From Hamadaea sp013361475 (lineage in GTDB: Bacteria; Actinomycetota; Actinomycetes; Mycobacteriales; Micromonosporaceae), in assembly GCF_040654195.1 (NCBI RefSeq), contig NZ_JBFAHM010000012.1:248001-312000 (forward strand): DNA of 64,000 bases, given 5' to 3'. Positions 32,733-42,333 of this stretch are shown piece after piece. How positions within the stretch are numbered: position 1 is the stretch's first letter; each line of letters opens with the position of its first letter. The notes under the pieces were generated by a model. The model did not search any database, was not told where the DNA came from, and saw nothing but the letters and a program-made list of their open reading frames with translations. The translations under genes and the position numbers were made by a program.

Positions 32733-34118
32733 TCAGCTCGCCGAGCAGGACGGGGTCGGCGCGGTGTTGGTGCCGTTCCACGACCCGAGGAACCCGAAGC
32801 TCGTGGTGCCCGCCGCGGCGAGGCTGCCGTTGTAGCTCACGTTCCGGGCGGTCACGCTCGCGCCGCTGGTGGTCGGGGTGGCGCCCCACATCTGAGTCAC
32901 GGTCTGGCCGTTGGCGAACGTCCAGCTGACCGCCCATCCAGAGATCGCCGCGCTGCCGGCGGTGACCTTGACGTCGGCCTGGAAGCCGCCCGGCCACGAG
33001 TTCACGATCGTGTAGGTGGCCGTGCAGGTCTTGCCGCCGCCCGACGTCGGTGAAGTGGTGGGCGACGTCGTGGGTGAGGTCGACGGGGAGGTCGACGGCG
33101 AGGGAGACGCCGACGCGGACGTCGACGCGGACGGGGAAGTGACGCCGCTGAAGATGCTGGCTTCCTTGGCGGTGGCCTTGATGCCGTTGGTCCCGTTGAA
33201 GATCCGCTGGCCCCAGGTGGTGAGCTGGGCCGGGTTGAAGCTGGTCGCCATATCCAGGATCGGATCGGTGTTGCCGCTCCACGACCAGCCGAGGTAGCCC
33301 AGCCCGCGGGCCTGCGCCTGGGCCAGGATCGTCTCGTGGTCGACCTCGCCGGAGCTGAACTGCCAGCCGAACTCGCCGATCACCAGCGGCAGCCCCTTGG
33401 TCTGGAAGGCGTCGAAGTAGGAGGTGATGGTCGAGGCCTGGTTGTAGACGCTGTACATGTGGATGGAGAACAACGTGTTCTTCAGGGTGTCCGCGTTCCA
33501 GATCGTCTGCGCGTTGTCCCGCATGATGTTCTGCCAGTCCTGGCCCCAGTTCGGGGCGTCGACCATCAGCATGTGCTCGAACCCGTTGCTGCGCATCTTC
33601 TTGACGGCGTTCGCGGTCGCGTCGATCCACTGGCTCGGGTTGGTGTTGCCGATCGGCTCGTTGCCGATGTTGATGATGACGTAGTTCTCCTGGCCGGCCA
33701 GCACGCTCTTCTGGGTGATCCAGTAGTTGACCGCCTCGTCCAGGGTGGCGGCCGCGCCGTCCTCGCCGTAGCCGGTGGTGTCGTGCACCTCCAGGACGCA
33801 GATCATCTTGTTCTGCTTGCACAGGTTGACGACGTTGGCGACGTCGCTCGACGGACCCCAGCGCTTGCCGCTGCCGAGCACCACCCGAATCGTGTTGGCG
33901 CCCAAGGCCTTGATGTTGGCGAACGAGCTGGTCTGGCTGGTGTACCAGACGTGCGGGTGGTTGACCCCGCGCATGATGAAGTTCTGGCCGTTGGCCTCGA
34001 CGACGTTCCGTCCGCTGATGTGCAGCCCAGTGGCGGCGTACGCGGGCGGGGCGAAGACGAACAACGACGCGGCCGCTGTGAGCGCAGCGGCACTGAGGGC
34101 TAGCAGTGCTTTCTTCAT
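32733..34118 (-). CDS. Secreted GH5 (GH5_8-like) beta-mannanase with CBM2
   Basis: A 461-residue exported enzyme. A Sec signal (MKKALLALSAAALTAAASLF, cleaved near AYA at 28) is followed by a GH5 barrel (30-325) with acid/base Glu154 in NIGNEPIGN and nucleophile Glu249 in VIGEFGW. The opening GLHISGRNVVEANGQNF and RGVNHPHVWY resemble bacterial GH5 subfamily 8 mannanases. A Ser/Thr/Pro linker (327-360) leads to a CBM2 cellulose-binding module (365-459, Cys365-Cys458 disulphide, exposed Trp375, Trp411 and Trp447). It should cut mannan within cellulose-rich cell walls. It is divergent from a LacI regulator; GGAAGGG precedes the ATG. Confidence 0.92.
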   Translation of the reverse strand: MKKALLALSAAALTAAASLFVFAPPAYAATGLHISGRNVVEANGQNFIMRGVNHPHVWYTSQTSSFANIKALGANTIRVVLGSGKRWGPSSDVANVVNLCKQNKMICVLEVHDTTGYGEDGAAATLDEAVNYWITQKSVLAGQENYVIINIGNEPIGNTNPSQWIDATANAVKKMRSNGFEHMLMVDAPNWGQDWQNIMRDNAQTIWNADTLKNTLFSIHMYSVYNQASTITSYFDAFQTKGLPLVIGEFGWQFSSGEVDHETILAQAQARGLGYLGWSWSGNTDPILDMATSFNPAQLTTWGQRIFNGTNGIKATAKEASIFSGVTSPSASTSASASPSPSTSPSTSPTTSPTTSPTSGGGKTCTATYTIVNSWPGGFQADVKVTAGSAAISGWAVSWTFANGQTVTQMWGATPTTSGASVTARNVSYNGSLAAAGTTSFGFLGSWNGTNTAPTPSCSAS

Positions 34119-34131
34119 GACCCTTCCTTGG

Positions 34132-34146
34132 TTGTAACGTTTGTAA
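34132..34146. promoter_or_regulatory. Candidate LacI operator between GH5 and LacI genes
   Basis: TTGTAACGTTTGTAA contains an AACGTT core (34136-34141) typical of LacI-family sites and a repeated TTGTAA. It lies 13 bases upstream of the GH5 start in the 88-base divergent region. Assignment rests on position and core only. Confidence 0.4.
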
Positions 34147-34206
34147 GCCGTGGAGAACGTGAACGATACGCTTCTATGTAGAGGGCGGCAATCGGGGAGG
34201 CGCGCC

Positions 34207-35238
34207 ATGACCGGGCGAAACCGTCGCAGTGGGATGCGCGAAGTCGCGCGAGCAGCCGGAGTATCGGTCTCCACAGTGGCCAATGTGCTCAGCCGGCCGT
34301 CGATCGTCGCCCCGGCGACCCGTCGCCGGGTCGAGGAGGCGATCAAGGGAGTCGGCTACGTTCCGCACGGTCCGGCCCGGCAACTGCGGGGTGTGCCGAG
34401 CCCCATCGTCGGCAGCGTCACCCTGGATCTGGCGAACCCGTTCTACGCGGAGGTCAACCGGGGCATCGAGGACCGGCTCGCGGCCGCCGGCTGCCTGCTC
34501 CTGGCGTGCAGCACGGACCTCCGGGCGGAGAAGGAGACCAGGCTGCTCCGGCTGCTGCAGGCACAGGCCGTCCGAGGAGTGATCATCTCGCCGATCGAGG
34601 TCGACCCGACCCGGCTGCTGACGCTGAGCCGCCAGGGCACGCCGGTCGTCCTGATCGACCACCCGCGCGGGGACCTGGACCTCTGCGCGGTCACCGTCGA
34701 CGACGTCCTCGGCGGGCGGCTGGCCGGGGAGCACCTGCTCGCCCTCGGGCACCGGCGGATCGCGTACCTGGGGGACATCGTGGACCCGGCCCCGGTGGCG
34801 GGCCGCCGCGAAGGCCTGCGCCAGGCGATCGCCGACGCCGGGCTCGATCCGGCCACCGCGCTGCTCGACCTACGCCTGCGCATGCGGCCGCCGTCGCTCA
34901 TCGACGCCGCAGCGGCCGCCGCAGGCGCCATCCTCGCCGCGACGCCCAAGGTCACGGCGGTGGTCTGCCTCAACGACACCGCCGCGCTCGGCCTGCTCGA
35001 CGGCCTGGAGACCCTAGGGGTACGCGTACCGCAGGACCTGTCGATCGTCGGTCACGACGACCTGAGCTTCGCCCGCCGCCTGACCCCGCCGCTGACCACC
35101 GTGCGGCAGCCCCCGTACCAGGTCGGCCAGGCGGCGGCGGAGCTGCTGCTGGCCGAGTCCGAGCCGGATCACGACCATCGGGAGATCCGGTTCCAGCCGG
35201 AACTGGTGGTACGCGCCTCGACGGCACCACCGAGCTGA
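34207..35238 (+). CDS. LacI-family transcriptional regulator
   Basis: A 343-residue repressor. The LacI helix-turn-helix is MREVARAAGVSVSTVANVLS (about 9-28), followed by the hinge helix (GPARQLRG) and a periplasmic-binding-protein-like sensor domain from about 65 to the end. The ATG at 34207 follows GGGGAGG. It is divergent from the GH5 mannanase gene and most likely represses it until a manno-oligosaccharide is present (inference from arrangement). Confidence 0.92.
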   Translation: MTGRNRRSGMREVARAAGVSVSTVANVLSRPSIVAPATRRRVEEAIKGVGYVPHGPARQLRGVPSPIVGSVTLDLANPFYAEVNRGIEDRLAAAGCLLLACSTDLRAEKETRLLRLLQAQAVRGVIISPIEVDPTRLLTLSRQGTPVVLIDHPRGDLDLCAVTVDDVLGGRLAGEHLLALGHRRIAYLGDIVDPAPVAGRREGLRQAIADAGLDPATALLDLRLRMRPPSLIDAAAAAAGAILAATPKVTAVVCLNDTAALGLLDGLETLGVRVPQDLSIVGHDDLSFARRLTPPLTTVRQPPYQVGQAAAELLLAESEPDHDHREIRFQPELVVRASTAPPS

Positions 35239-35245
35239 CGGCGTC

Positions 35246-35740
35246 TCACGCCTCCTGCTCGGCCGGTTCCGCGTGCTCGGCGTGCGGGTGCTCGGCGTGG
35301 TCGGCGTGGGAGTGGTGGTGTGCGCTGTGCGGGAGCATGTACTCCGCGGGGCGCAGCAGCATCACCCCGGCCATCGCCGCGAACATCACAACGTGCCCGA
35401 GGGTCGACACGATCATCCGGTCGAGCACGTCGGTCCACAGGAACGGCAGCAGGATCAGGAAGGGGACGTACATCGCGGCGGCCATCTCGGCGATCGGGCG
35501 CCAGCCGTGGCGGCGGATCAGCATCCAGACGGTCATCCCGATGACCATGGTGGTCGCCATGACCAGCAGCATGACGTCGCCGCGGGCGTACGCGTCCTCG
35601 GCGCCGAGCGCGGTGAACAGCAGGCGCGTCAGTGGCGCCAGGGCCATGCCGAGCAGCATGGCGATCACCATCTGCGCATAGTGCCACCAGAATCGCCGCC
35701 ACGATCCACCGGCCGCGATCGCCTCCGAAACCCTGCCCAT
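35246..35740 (-). CDS. Four-helix membrane protein with His-rich tail
   Basis: A 164-residue protein with four membrane helices (about 22-44, 57-77, 86-106 and 112-132) and a C-terminal tail rich in His, Glu and Ala (from HSAHHHSHADHAEH onward, about 30 residues) that could bind metal ions. I do not recognise a characterised family, though similar small proteins are common in actinobacteria. It converges with the LacI gene and is divergent from the AfsR-like regulator. A metal-related role is a guess from the tail only. Confidence 0.7.
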   Translation of the reverse strand: MGRVSEAIAAGGSWRRFWWHYAQMVIAMLLGMALAPLTRLLFTALGAEDAYARGDVMLLVMATTMVIGMTVWMLIRRHGWRPIAEMAAAMYVPFLILLPFLWTDVLDRMIVSTLGHVVMFAAMAGVMLLRPAEYMLPHSAHHHSHADHAEHPHAEHAEPAEQEA

Positions 35741-35760
35741 GTCGCTCCCTCCGTCGACCT

Positions 35761-35850
35761 CGATGGTGCGGGGAGATCGCCTCCAGGGAAAGGGCGATGT
35801 CCGGAATCTTGGTCTTCCCTGCCGAACCGTTGCGGTCTGCGGCACCATCG
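35761..35850. promoter_or_regulatory. Widely spaced inverted repeat before the AfsR-like gene
   Basis: CGATGGTGC (35761-35769) and GCACCATCG (35842-35850) are perfect inverted copies 72 bases apart in the 114-base divergent region; the second ends 4 bases before the regulator ATG. They may be paired operator sites for a looping regulator, possibly the encoded AfsR-like protein itself. Confidence 0.35.
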
Positions 35851-35854
35851 GGGC

Positions 35855-38554
35855 ATGGAGATCCGCGTACTCGGCCCGGTGGCGGCGTACGCCGATGGCA
35901 CGGCGATCCCCTTGGGCCCGCGTAAACGACGGTATCTGCTGGGACTGCTCGCGTTGGAGGTCAACCGGACGGTGCCGGTGGAGCGCATCGTCGACTTGAT
36001 GTGGCCGGTCGATCCGCCGCGGACGGCGGTGCACGCCGTGCGGGTGTGCGCGTCGGATCTGCGTACGGCGTTGCACGGCTGGGCCGAGATCGAGGCGCGC
36101 GGCGGTGGTTATCTGCTGCGGACGGATCCGTCGGCCGTCGACGCCCACCGGTTCCGGCAGCTCGTCCAGCTGGCGGGGCAGACCGGGGACGACGCCGAGA
36201 CGGTACGCCTCCTCGATGAGGCGCTGTCGTTGTGGCACGGCGAGGCGCTCGCCGGTGTCGTCCCCGCCGAGGTACGCGATCAGCTCTGCCTCGGCCTGAC
36301 CCAGGCGCGCATCGGAGCGGCCGACGATCGAGCCGATGCCCTGCTCCGGCTGGGCCGCCACGCCGAACTGCTGGTGGAGTTGTCCGCCGCCGTCGCGGCC
36401 GACCCGCTGCGGGAACGCCCGGCCGGGCAGCTGATGCTGGCGCTCTACCGGGCCGGTCGGGCTCCTGAGGCGCTGGCGGCGTACGCCGCCGTCGAGCGGG
36501 CGCTCGGCGAGGAGGTCGGCCTGGATCCCGGCCCGGAGCTGCGGCGGCTTCGTCAGCAGATGCTGCTCCGCGATCCGCAGATCGACCTGCCGCAGCGGCG
36601 GCCGAGGCAGCTCCCGGCGGCGATCACCGGGTTCGCCGGCCGCGCCGAGGAGCTGTCCATTCTCGACAAGCTACTCGACGAGGCTGCTCCGGTCGTGGCG
36701 ATCAGTGGGACCGCCGGGGTCGGCAAGACCTCCCTCGCCCTGCACTGGGCGCATCGGGTCGCGGATCGGTTCCCGGACGGCGTACTGCACGCGAACCTGC
36801 GTGGCTTCGACGCCGCCGGTCCGGTGCCGGCCGCCGACGTGGTGCGCGACTTCCTCAGCGCGTTGGGGGTGGCGCATCCGGAGGGCGGGGACGCGCAGGC
36901 CGCCGCGTTGCGCAGCCGGCTCGCGGGCCGCCGGATGCTGCTCGTCCTCGACAACGCCGCCTCCGCCGACCAGGTCCGGCCGGTGCTGCCCGGCACGCCG
37001 GGCTGCTTCGTGCTGGTCACGAGCCGCCATCGGCTCACCGGTCTGGTGGCGGTCGACGGGGCGAACCCCGTCCCGCTCGACCTTCCGTCCTTGGACGACG
37101 CCCGGCTGCTCTTGGCGTACCGGCTGGGTGACCTGGTGGAGCGCGAGCCGCAGGCGGCCGACGAGCTGATCGCCGCGTGCGCCCGGTTGCCCTTGGCCCT
37201 GGCCGTGGTGGCCGCGCGGGCCGCGACCACCGGGTTGCCGCTGCGCGCGCTGGCCGCGGACCTGGCCGATCTGGACGGGTTCGACGGCGGTGACCCGGCC
37301 GCCGACGTGCGGGCGGTGCTGTCCTGGTCCTATCGGGCGGTGAGCGAGCCCGCGCGGCGGATGTTCCGGCTGCTCGGGCTCCGGCCGGGCCCGGCGGTGA
37401 GCGCGGCGGCCGCCGCCAGCGCCGCCGGGGTCCCGCTCGGCGAGGCGCGACGGCTCCTGCGCGAACTGGCGAGCGCACAGCTGCTCAGTCACGGTCCGCG
37501 CTTCTCCAGCCACGATCTGCTGATGTTGTACGCCACGGAGCTGGCCGAATCCGATGCCGACGCGGCAGCCGCCCGGTATCGGCTGCTCGACCATTACCTG
37601 CACAGCGTCGAGGCGAACGCCGCCGTCCTCGACGCCTTCCGGGACCCGCCGGGGCTGCCGCCGCCGATCGACGGCGTGACGCTGGAGGTGACGGCGGACG
37701 ACGCCGCCGCCCTGGACTGGTTCACGACCGAGTACCCGGCGCTGGTGAACGCCGTGTCGCTGGCCGAGCGGTCCGGTTTGGACAGACACGGGTGGCAGCT
37801 GGCCTGTGGGCTCACCGAGGTGTTCGAACGGCTCGGGCGCTGGGAGGACTGGTCGGCCACGCACGAGATCGCGCTGGCCGCCGCCCGGCGGCTCGGCGAT
37901 CGGGCGGCCGAGGCGCGGTGCCTGGTCGGGTCGGGCCGCGCCGCGATGTGGCGGCGGTCCTGGGCGGAGGCGCACGAGCGGCTCGGCCTCGCCCTGACCC
38001 GGTACGCCGACCTCGGTGACCCCGACGGCCTGGCACATACCCATCACAATCTCGGCTACCTCTACGAACAGCAGGGCGGTGACCTGGAGCTGGCGTTGCG
38101 GCACAGCGTGTCGGCGTTGGAGCTGTTCCGGGAGTGCGGCGACGAGCCGGGCGAGGCGCGGGCGCTCAACGCCGTCGGCTGGTACGAGTGCCTGCTGGGA
38201 CGGCCAGGGGACGCGGTCACCCACTGCCGGGCGGCGCTGGACCTGCTGCATCGGCTGGGCGACCGGCGGACCGAGGCGTTGACCTGGGACAGCCTCGCCT
38301 ACGCCTACCTGGCCCTCGACGAGGTACGCGAAGCGGTCGGCTGTCTCGAACACGCCGTCGGCATGATGGTGGAGCTGGGCGATCCCTTCCACGAGGCCGA
38401 GGCGGCCGACCATCTCGGCGACGCGTACGCCCGGCTGGGCGACCCCGAGGCGGCGGCCCGCTCCTGGCGGCGCGCGGTGGACCGGCTGGACGGCCTGGGC
38501 CACGCGCGCGCCGACGAGGTCAGGGCGAAGATCAGCAGACCATCTCCACCGTGA
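35855..38554 (+). CDS. AfsR/SARP-type regulator with BTAD, NB-ARC and TPR domains
   Basis: An 899-residue signal-integrating activator. A winged-helix DNA-binding domain (1-90, MEIRVLGPVAAYADG) leads to a bacterial transcriptional activator domain (about 95-235). An NB-ARC ATPase follows with P-loop GTAGVGKTS at about 285-293, a Walker B LLVLDNA and LPLALAVVAARA, and the chain ends in TPR-like repeats from about 620. Such proteins activate secondary metabolism or stress genes when nucleotide-bound. There is no obvious target cluster next to it. The ATG at 35855 is the start that gives the canonical domain opening. The 3' end overlaps the converging subtilase gene by 23 bases. Confidence 0.92.
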   Translation: MEIRVLGPVAAYADGTAIPLGPRKRRYLLGLLALEVNRTVPVERIVDLMWPVDPPRTAVHAVRVCASDLRTALHGWAEIEARGGGYLLRTDPSAVDAHRFRQLVQLAGQTGDDAETVRLLDEALSLWHGEALAGVVPAEVRDQLCLGLTQARIGAADDRADALLRLGRHAELLVELSAAVAADPLRERPAGQLMLALYRAGRAPEALAAYAAVERALGEEVGLDPGPELRRLRQQMLLRDPQIDLPQRRPRQLPAAITGFAGRAEELSILDKLLDEAAPVVAISGTAGVGKTSLALHWAHRVADRFPDGVLHANLRGFDAAGPVPAADVVRDFLSALGVAHPEGGDAQAAALRSRLAGRRMLLVLDNAASADQVRPVLPGTPGCFVLVTSRHRLTGLVAVDGANPVPLDLPSLDDARLLLAYRLGDLVEREPQAADELIAACARLPLALAVVAARAATTGLPLRALAADLADLDGFDGGDPAADVRAVLSWSYRAVSEPARRMFRLLGLRPGPAVSAAAAASAAGVPLGEARRLLRELASAQLLSHGPRFSSHDLLMLYATELAESDADAAAARYRLLDHYLHSVEANAAVLDAFRDPPGLPPPIDGVTLEVTADDAAALDWFTTEYPALVNAVSLAERSGLDRHGWQLACGLTEVFERLGRWEDWSATHEIALAAARRLGDRAAEARCLVGSGRAAMWRRSWAEAHERLGLALTRYADLGDPDGLAHTHHNLGYLYEQQGGDLELALRHSVSALELFRECGDEPGEARALNAVGWYECLLGRPGDAVTHCRAALDLLHRLGDRRTEALTWDSLAYAYLALDEVREAVGCLEHAVGMMVELGDPFHEAEAADHLGDAYARLGDPEAAARSWRRAVDRLDGLGHARADEVRAKISRPSPP

Positions 38555-41000
38555 TGTTGACGGTGTCCTGGCGGGTGTTCCCGGCCGGATCGGTGGCGGT
38601 GAAGCTCAGCACGTGGCTGTAGATGCCGCAGCCGCCGGTCAACCGGGCGGTCACGGTCGGGCCCGTGCCGATCAGGACGCCGTTGTCGTACCACCGGGTG
38701 GTCAGCGGGAAGCCTTCGGGATCGGTGGCGGTCGCGCTCAGCGTTCCCGACCAGTAGTACCCGGCGGCGTCCATCCCGGTGACCCACAGGTGCGCGCCGT
38801 TCGCCGGGCTGGTGATGTGCACGATCGGCGGCTGGTTCACCGGATTGGCGACGAGCGTGATCGGCACGGTGGCGAAGACGCACACGTTGAACGGATCGCA
38901 GCCGCGGACTTTGACGGTGTGCGCACCGACGGCCCCGCCGGTCACCACGGTCGGGTTGTGCCCGGTGGCGAACGGAGTCGTCGAGCTGTCGAGGAACCAC
39001 TGCACCGCCGAGTCCGCCAGCGGACCGCCCTCGTCGTTGCTGACCGCGTGGAACGGGATCGGCTCGGACACCCCGAACGCGGGCGACGTCGTGGTCGGGT
39101 TGGTGATCGTGATCGTCGGCGCTCCGTTGTAGACGGTCACCTGCACCGAGTCGGTCGCCTGCACGCCGTTCGGGAACACCGCCGTGGCCGTGATCGTCTG
39201 CGCTCCGAGCGGCGGCGTCGCGGAGAGGGAAAGCCCGGTGCCGAGGTAGGAGCCGTTGGCCCGCCAGGTCACCGTCGGGGTGCCGTTGCCGTCGGCGTAC
39301 ACCGTCGCCGCGAACGGGCTCGGTGACCCGGCCGGGAGGATCCAGCCGTCCTGCGGCGTCGTGATCCGGATCGTCGCCGGCATCGCGTCCCGGACGGCGG
39401 TCAGCGCGGTGATCACCTTCTGCTTCACCTTGGGATCCGGGCTCGTACGCAGATGCCGCAGCAGGATGTCGAGCACCTCGTCGTTGTCCAGGCCGGGATC
39501 GGCCGCCCAGATCAGCGCCGCGACGCCGAGGGCGTACGGCGTGGCGACGCTCGTGCCGTCGGCCTGGTATGCCGTGTTCGACGCCGAGTGCACCGGGTCC
39601 GGCCCCACCAGCACGCTCCACGGAGCGAAGACGTCGACGTCCTCGTGGCCGTAGTTGGAGTTCGGATCGTGGTCGAGCGAGTTCTTCTTGAGGCCGCCGA
39701 CGCAGGTGACCCCGGCCAGCTCGCACGGCGCCCAGAGGTACTTCTCCCAGCACCCGAGGAAGCAGGTCTCCCGGTCGACGTCATCGCCGTCGTTGCCCGC
39801 CGCGGCGAAGATGAGCACGTTGGCGACGCCGTGGAGGAACACGGTCACGTTCTCCATCGGCGACATCGTCCACGACCAGGCCCAGTGCACCGACTTGTAG
39901 CTGCTCAAGTTGATCAGCTGGACGTTCCACGAGCCGATCAGCGCGTACACGATGGTGAACAGGTCCTGGCCGGTGAAGGTCAGCGTCATCCGGCCCACCG
40001 GTCCGGCCGGGCCGGCCGCGGCCCAGTAGTTGCCGGGCACCCCGGCGGCGGCGTTGGCGACATTGGTGCCGTGCCAGTGCGCCCACGACTCGGGTGAGGG
40101 GTCGCCCGGGTCGGCGAACGGCACCATGCTCTTCATCGTGTAGCCGGGCGGGATGTCGCCGTTCACGACGGGGGAGAAGCCCTTGTCGAGGATGGCGATG
40201 TCGACCTTGTTCGGCCCGAGCAGGCCGACCGAGTCCATCTGCGTCCACGCCTCGGTGACGCCGATGTCCTGCACGCTGCCGCTGTTCAGGAAGTTCCACT
40301 GGTACGGGTCGCGGTCGTAGGGGCCGGCCGCGGTGAACCCGGTCGGGCCGACACCGGCCTCGGCCAGCGACCGGGAGGCGTACGACGCCGAGCGGAGGAG
40401 CCAGTTGACGCCGACCGCCATGCCGTCGGCGTCGACCGCCTCCTGGGCCGCGATGGTCAGCAGCCCCAGTGCCTCCTTGCTCGACACCGCGAGCGAATCG
40501 GCCTTCCGGCGCCCCTCGTTGAGCTTGGCCAGGTTGTCGCTCAACGACTTCGGGTCGGCCAGATCGCCGCGTACGCGGACGGTGTAGGTCGTCACGTCGG
40601 ACTTGTCCGGCCGCGCCTCGGCGAGGATCGTGCCCTTCCACCGTTCAGCGAGGTCCTTCACCCTGGTCTCGTCGGCCGAGCCGACCAGGATCTCGTCGGC
40701 GACGAACTCGGTGATCACCCCGTCGGCGTCGCGCATGGCGGCGACCGGCCGGGTGGTGTCCCGCTCGAATCCGGGCAACGGCTCGGTCGTCGGCGTCACC
40801 GACGGGTCGGCGTACACGGTGATCGGGCCGTCGCAACCCTCCTCGTCGGGCATGGCGGCCAGGATCTTGCCGCGTTCGGCCTCACTGCCCGCCTTCGCGG
40901 CGGCCACGCACGGATCGTCGGCCGCGGCGAACACGGGTTGCGGCGGCGACAGCACGAGCAGCAGTGCGAACGCGGCGGCCGCACCCCGGAAAGTCCTCAT
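38532..41000 (-). CDS. Secreted subtilisin-like (S8) serine peptidase with Ig-like domains
   Basis: An 822-residue exported protease. A Sec signal (to about residue 27) is followed by an N-terminal pro-region (30-240). The S8 domain has Asp272 in IAILDKGF, His310 in WHGTNVANAAAG, the oxyanion Asn403 in AAAGNDGDD and Ser484 in DGTSVATP. Four Cys at 413-433 may form disulphides. From about 520 onward there are three Ig/PKD-like beta-sandwich repeats, each beginning with a pattern like PTITITNP or PPIVHITSPANG. It is probably a cell-wall-associated or released protease. It is encoded alone, with its tail overlapping the AfsR-like gene on the other strand. Confidence 0.9.
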   Translation of the reverse strand: MRTFRGAAAAFALLLVLSPPQPVFAAADDPCVAAAKAGSEAERGKILAAMPDEEGCDGPITVYADPSVTPTTEPLPGFERDTTRPVAAMRDADGVITEFVADEILVGSADETRVKDLAERWKGTILAEARPDKSDVTTYTVRVRGDLADPKSLSDNLAKLNEGRRKADSLAVSSKEALGLLTIAAQEAVDADGMAVGVNWLLRSASYASRSLAEAGVGPTGFTAAGPYDRDPYQWNFLNSGSVQDIGVTEAWTQMDSVGLLGPNKVDIAILDKGFSPVVNGDIPPGYTMKSMVPFADPGDPSPESWAHWHGTNVANAAAGVPGNYWAAAGPAGPVGRMTLTFTGQDLFTIVYALIGSWNVQLINLSSYKSVHWAWSWTMSPMENVTVFLHGVANVLIFAAAGNDGDDVDRETCFLGCWEKYLWAPCELAGVTCVGGLKKNSLDHDPNSNYGHEDVDVFAPWSVLVGPDPVHSASNTAYQADGTSVATPYALGVAALIWAADPGLDNDEVLDILLRHLRTSPDPKVKQKVITALTAVRDAMPATIRITTPQDGWILPAGSPSPFAATVYADGNGTPTVTWRANGSYLGTGLSLSATPPLGAQTITATAVFPNGVQATDSVQVTVYNGAPTITITNPTTTSPAFGVSEPIPFHAVSNDEGGPLADSAVQWFLDSSTTPFATGHNPTVVTGGAVGAHTVKVRGCDPFNVCVFATVPITLVANPVNQPPIVHITSPANGAHLWVTGMDAAGYYWSGTLSATATDPEGFPLTTRWYDNGVLIGTGPTVTARLTGGCGIYSHVLSFTATDPAGNTRQDTVNITVEMVC

Positions 41001-41070
41001 CGGACGATGCTCGCCCGGCGGGTTCACAATCCGATCACAGCGGCGAGTCTCGTGAGCCGTTCCAGTACGT

Positions 41071-42234
41071 CTAGCTCCAGTACGTGATGTCGTAGTTCAT
41101 GTAGAGGCGGAAGGCGAAGTCGTCCCCGGACGCCCACGGCCGTGCGGTGTAGGTCAGCCCCTGCAGGTTCACCGTCTCCAGGCCGCGCCCGACCGGCATC
41201 GGCAGGAAGCCCGGGGCGTACGGCTCGCTGCTGGCGTGCTCGTTCGACTCGCCGATGCCGTCGTACTCGGTGCCGCTCGCGACGACCCAGACCTCCGCGA
41301 AGTCCGGGGTGACCACCTTGGGGCCGATGACGATCGGCGTCATGTTGGTGGCGAACCAGTCGCCGGTGGAGACGTCGCGCGGGTTGTCGTCGTCGCCGAG
41401 CTGCCGGCCGTCCACCCGCACCACCGGGCCGTTGCTCCGGCCCTCGAACACGGCCACCGCGAACTCGGCCTCGCCGCTGCCGGCCGGGTCGCCGTCGTTG
41501 ACCACCTCGATGACCGGGAATCGCAGCTCGATCCGGCGGCGCTTGGTGCGGAACGGATTCGGGTCGCGCTCGGTCCACTGGCCGGTGGTCGTGTCGACGA
41601 TCAGGATGGTCGCGAAGTAGACGTTGCCGGGCAACAGCGGCTTCGCCTCGACCGCGTGGTTGCCGCCGTACGGACTCCACACGGTCACCAGTGGCTGGGC
41701 CACGATGTTCTGCCCGTACGCGTCGCGCACCGGTGGGTCGGCCCCGATCTGCAAGCGCAGCACAGTCGCCCCGTGCGGGAACGTGTCGAGCTGGTGGAAG
41801 TAGTAGGTGCCACCGATGTCGATGTACTCGTCGCCGATCCAGTCGGCGTCGGTGTGCTCGCCGAGGCCGATGATCGTGATGCGGCTGACCATCTCGCCGG
41901 CCAGGGCGCCGACGTTCGGGTCGAGGTCGGGGTCCATCATGATCCCGTACTCGAGCTGCTGTCCGGGATGGATCGGCGCCGAGGTGAACCGGCCCTCGTG
42001 CTCGGCGCGCTGTTGCTGTTGCGGCGTCGGGTCCGGATAGGTGTCGAGCAGCTTCTCCAGCAGGCTGACCTTGCGCCAGGGCTGCGGCACGCCGGGCTGC
42101 CCGGGCAGTCCGACGTATCGGTGCCACAGCGCGTAGGAGTGGCCTTCGAAGTCGTATTTGACGGTGGTGAACCCGACGGTGGTGGTGTTGACATCGATGA
42201 CCACCGTGTAGTCCGCGGCGACAACCTCGGTCAT
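41071..42234 (-). CDS. Unknown 387-residue protein
   Basis: I do not recognise this protein. It has no signal peptide or membrane segment. The chain is acidic and rich in beta-strand patterns with many Trp, Tyr and Asp residues (for example GGTYYFHQLDTF, VNDGDPAGSGEAEFAV, FRLYMNYDITYW at the C-terminus). The central part reads like two jelly-roll or C2-like sandwiches. A Gln run (QQQQ) is near residue 79. It lies between the subtilase and the CGNR regulator, in the same direction but with sizeable gaps, so no operon partner is evident. A GGGGGG stretch before the ATG may serve as ribosome binding site. Confidence 0.7.
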   Translation of the reverse strand: MTEVVAADYTVVIDVNTTTVGFTTVKYDFEGHSYALWHRYVGLPGQPGVPQPWRKVSLLEKLLDTYPDPTPQQQQRAEHEGRFTSAPIHPGQQLEYGIMMDPDLDPNVGALAGEMVSRITIIGLGEHTDADWIGDEYIDIGGTYYFHQLDTFPHGATVLRLQIGADPPVRDAYGQNIVAQPLVTVWSPYGGNHAVEAKPLLPGNVYFATILIVDTTTGQWTERDPNPFRTKRRRIELRFPVIEVVNDGDPAGSGEAEFAVAVFEGRSNGPVVRVDGRQLGDDDNPRDVSTGDWFATNMTPIVIGPKVVTPDFAEVWVVASGTEYDGIGESNEHASSEPYAPGFLPMPVGRGLETVNLQGLTYTARPWASGDDFAFRLYMNYDITYWS

Positions 42235-42333
42235 GACGCACCCCCCGCGCTCCAAAACCGATGATCCATCGTAGATCCGAGGCTTCGGGTGGGACCGGAG
42301 AATTCTCCAACACGAATCCGCGGAGGCGCAGGC

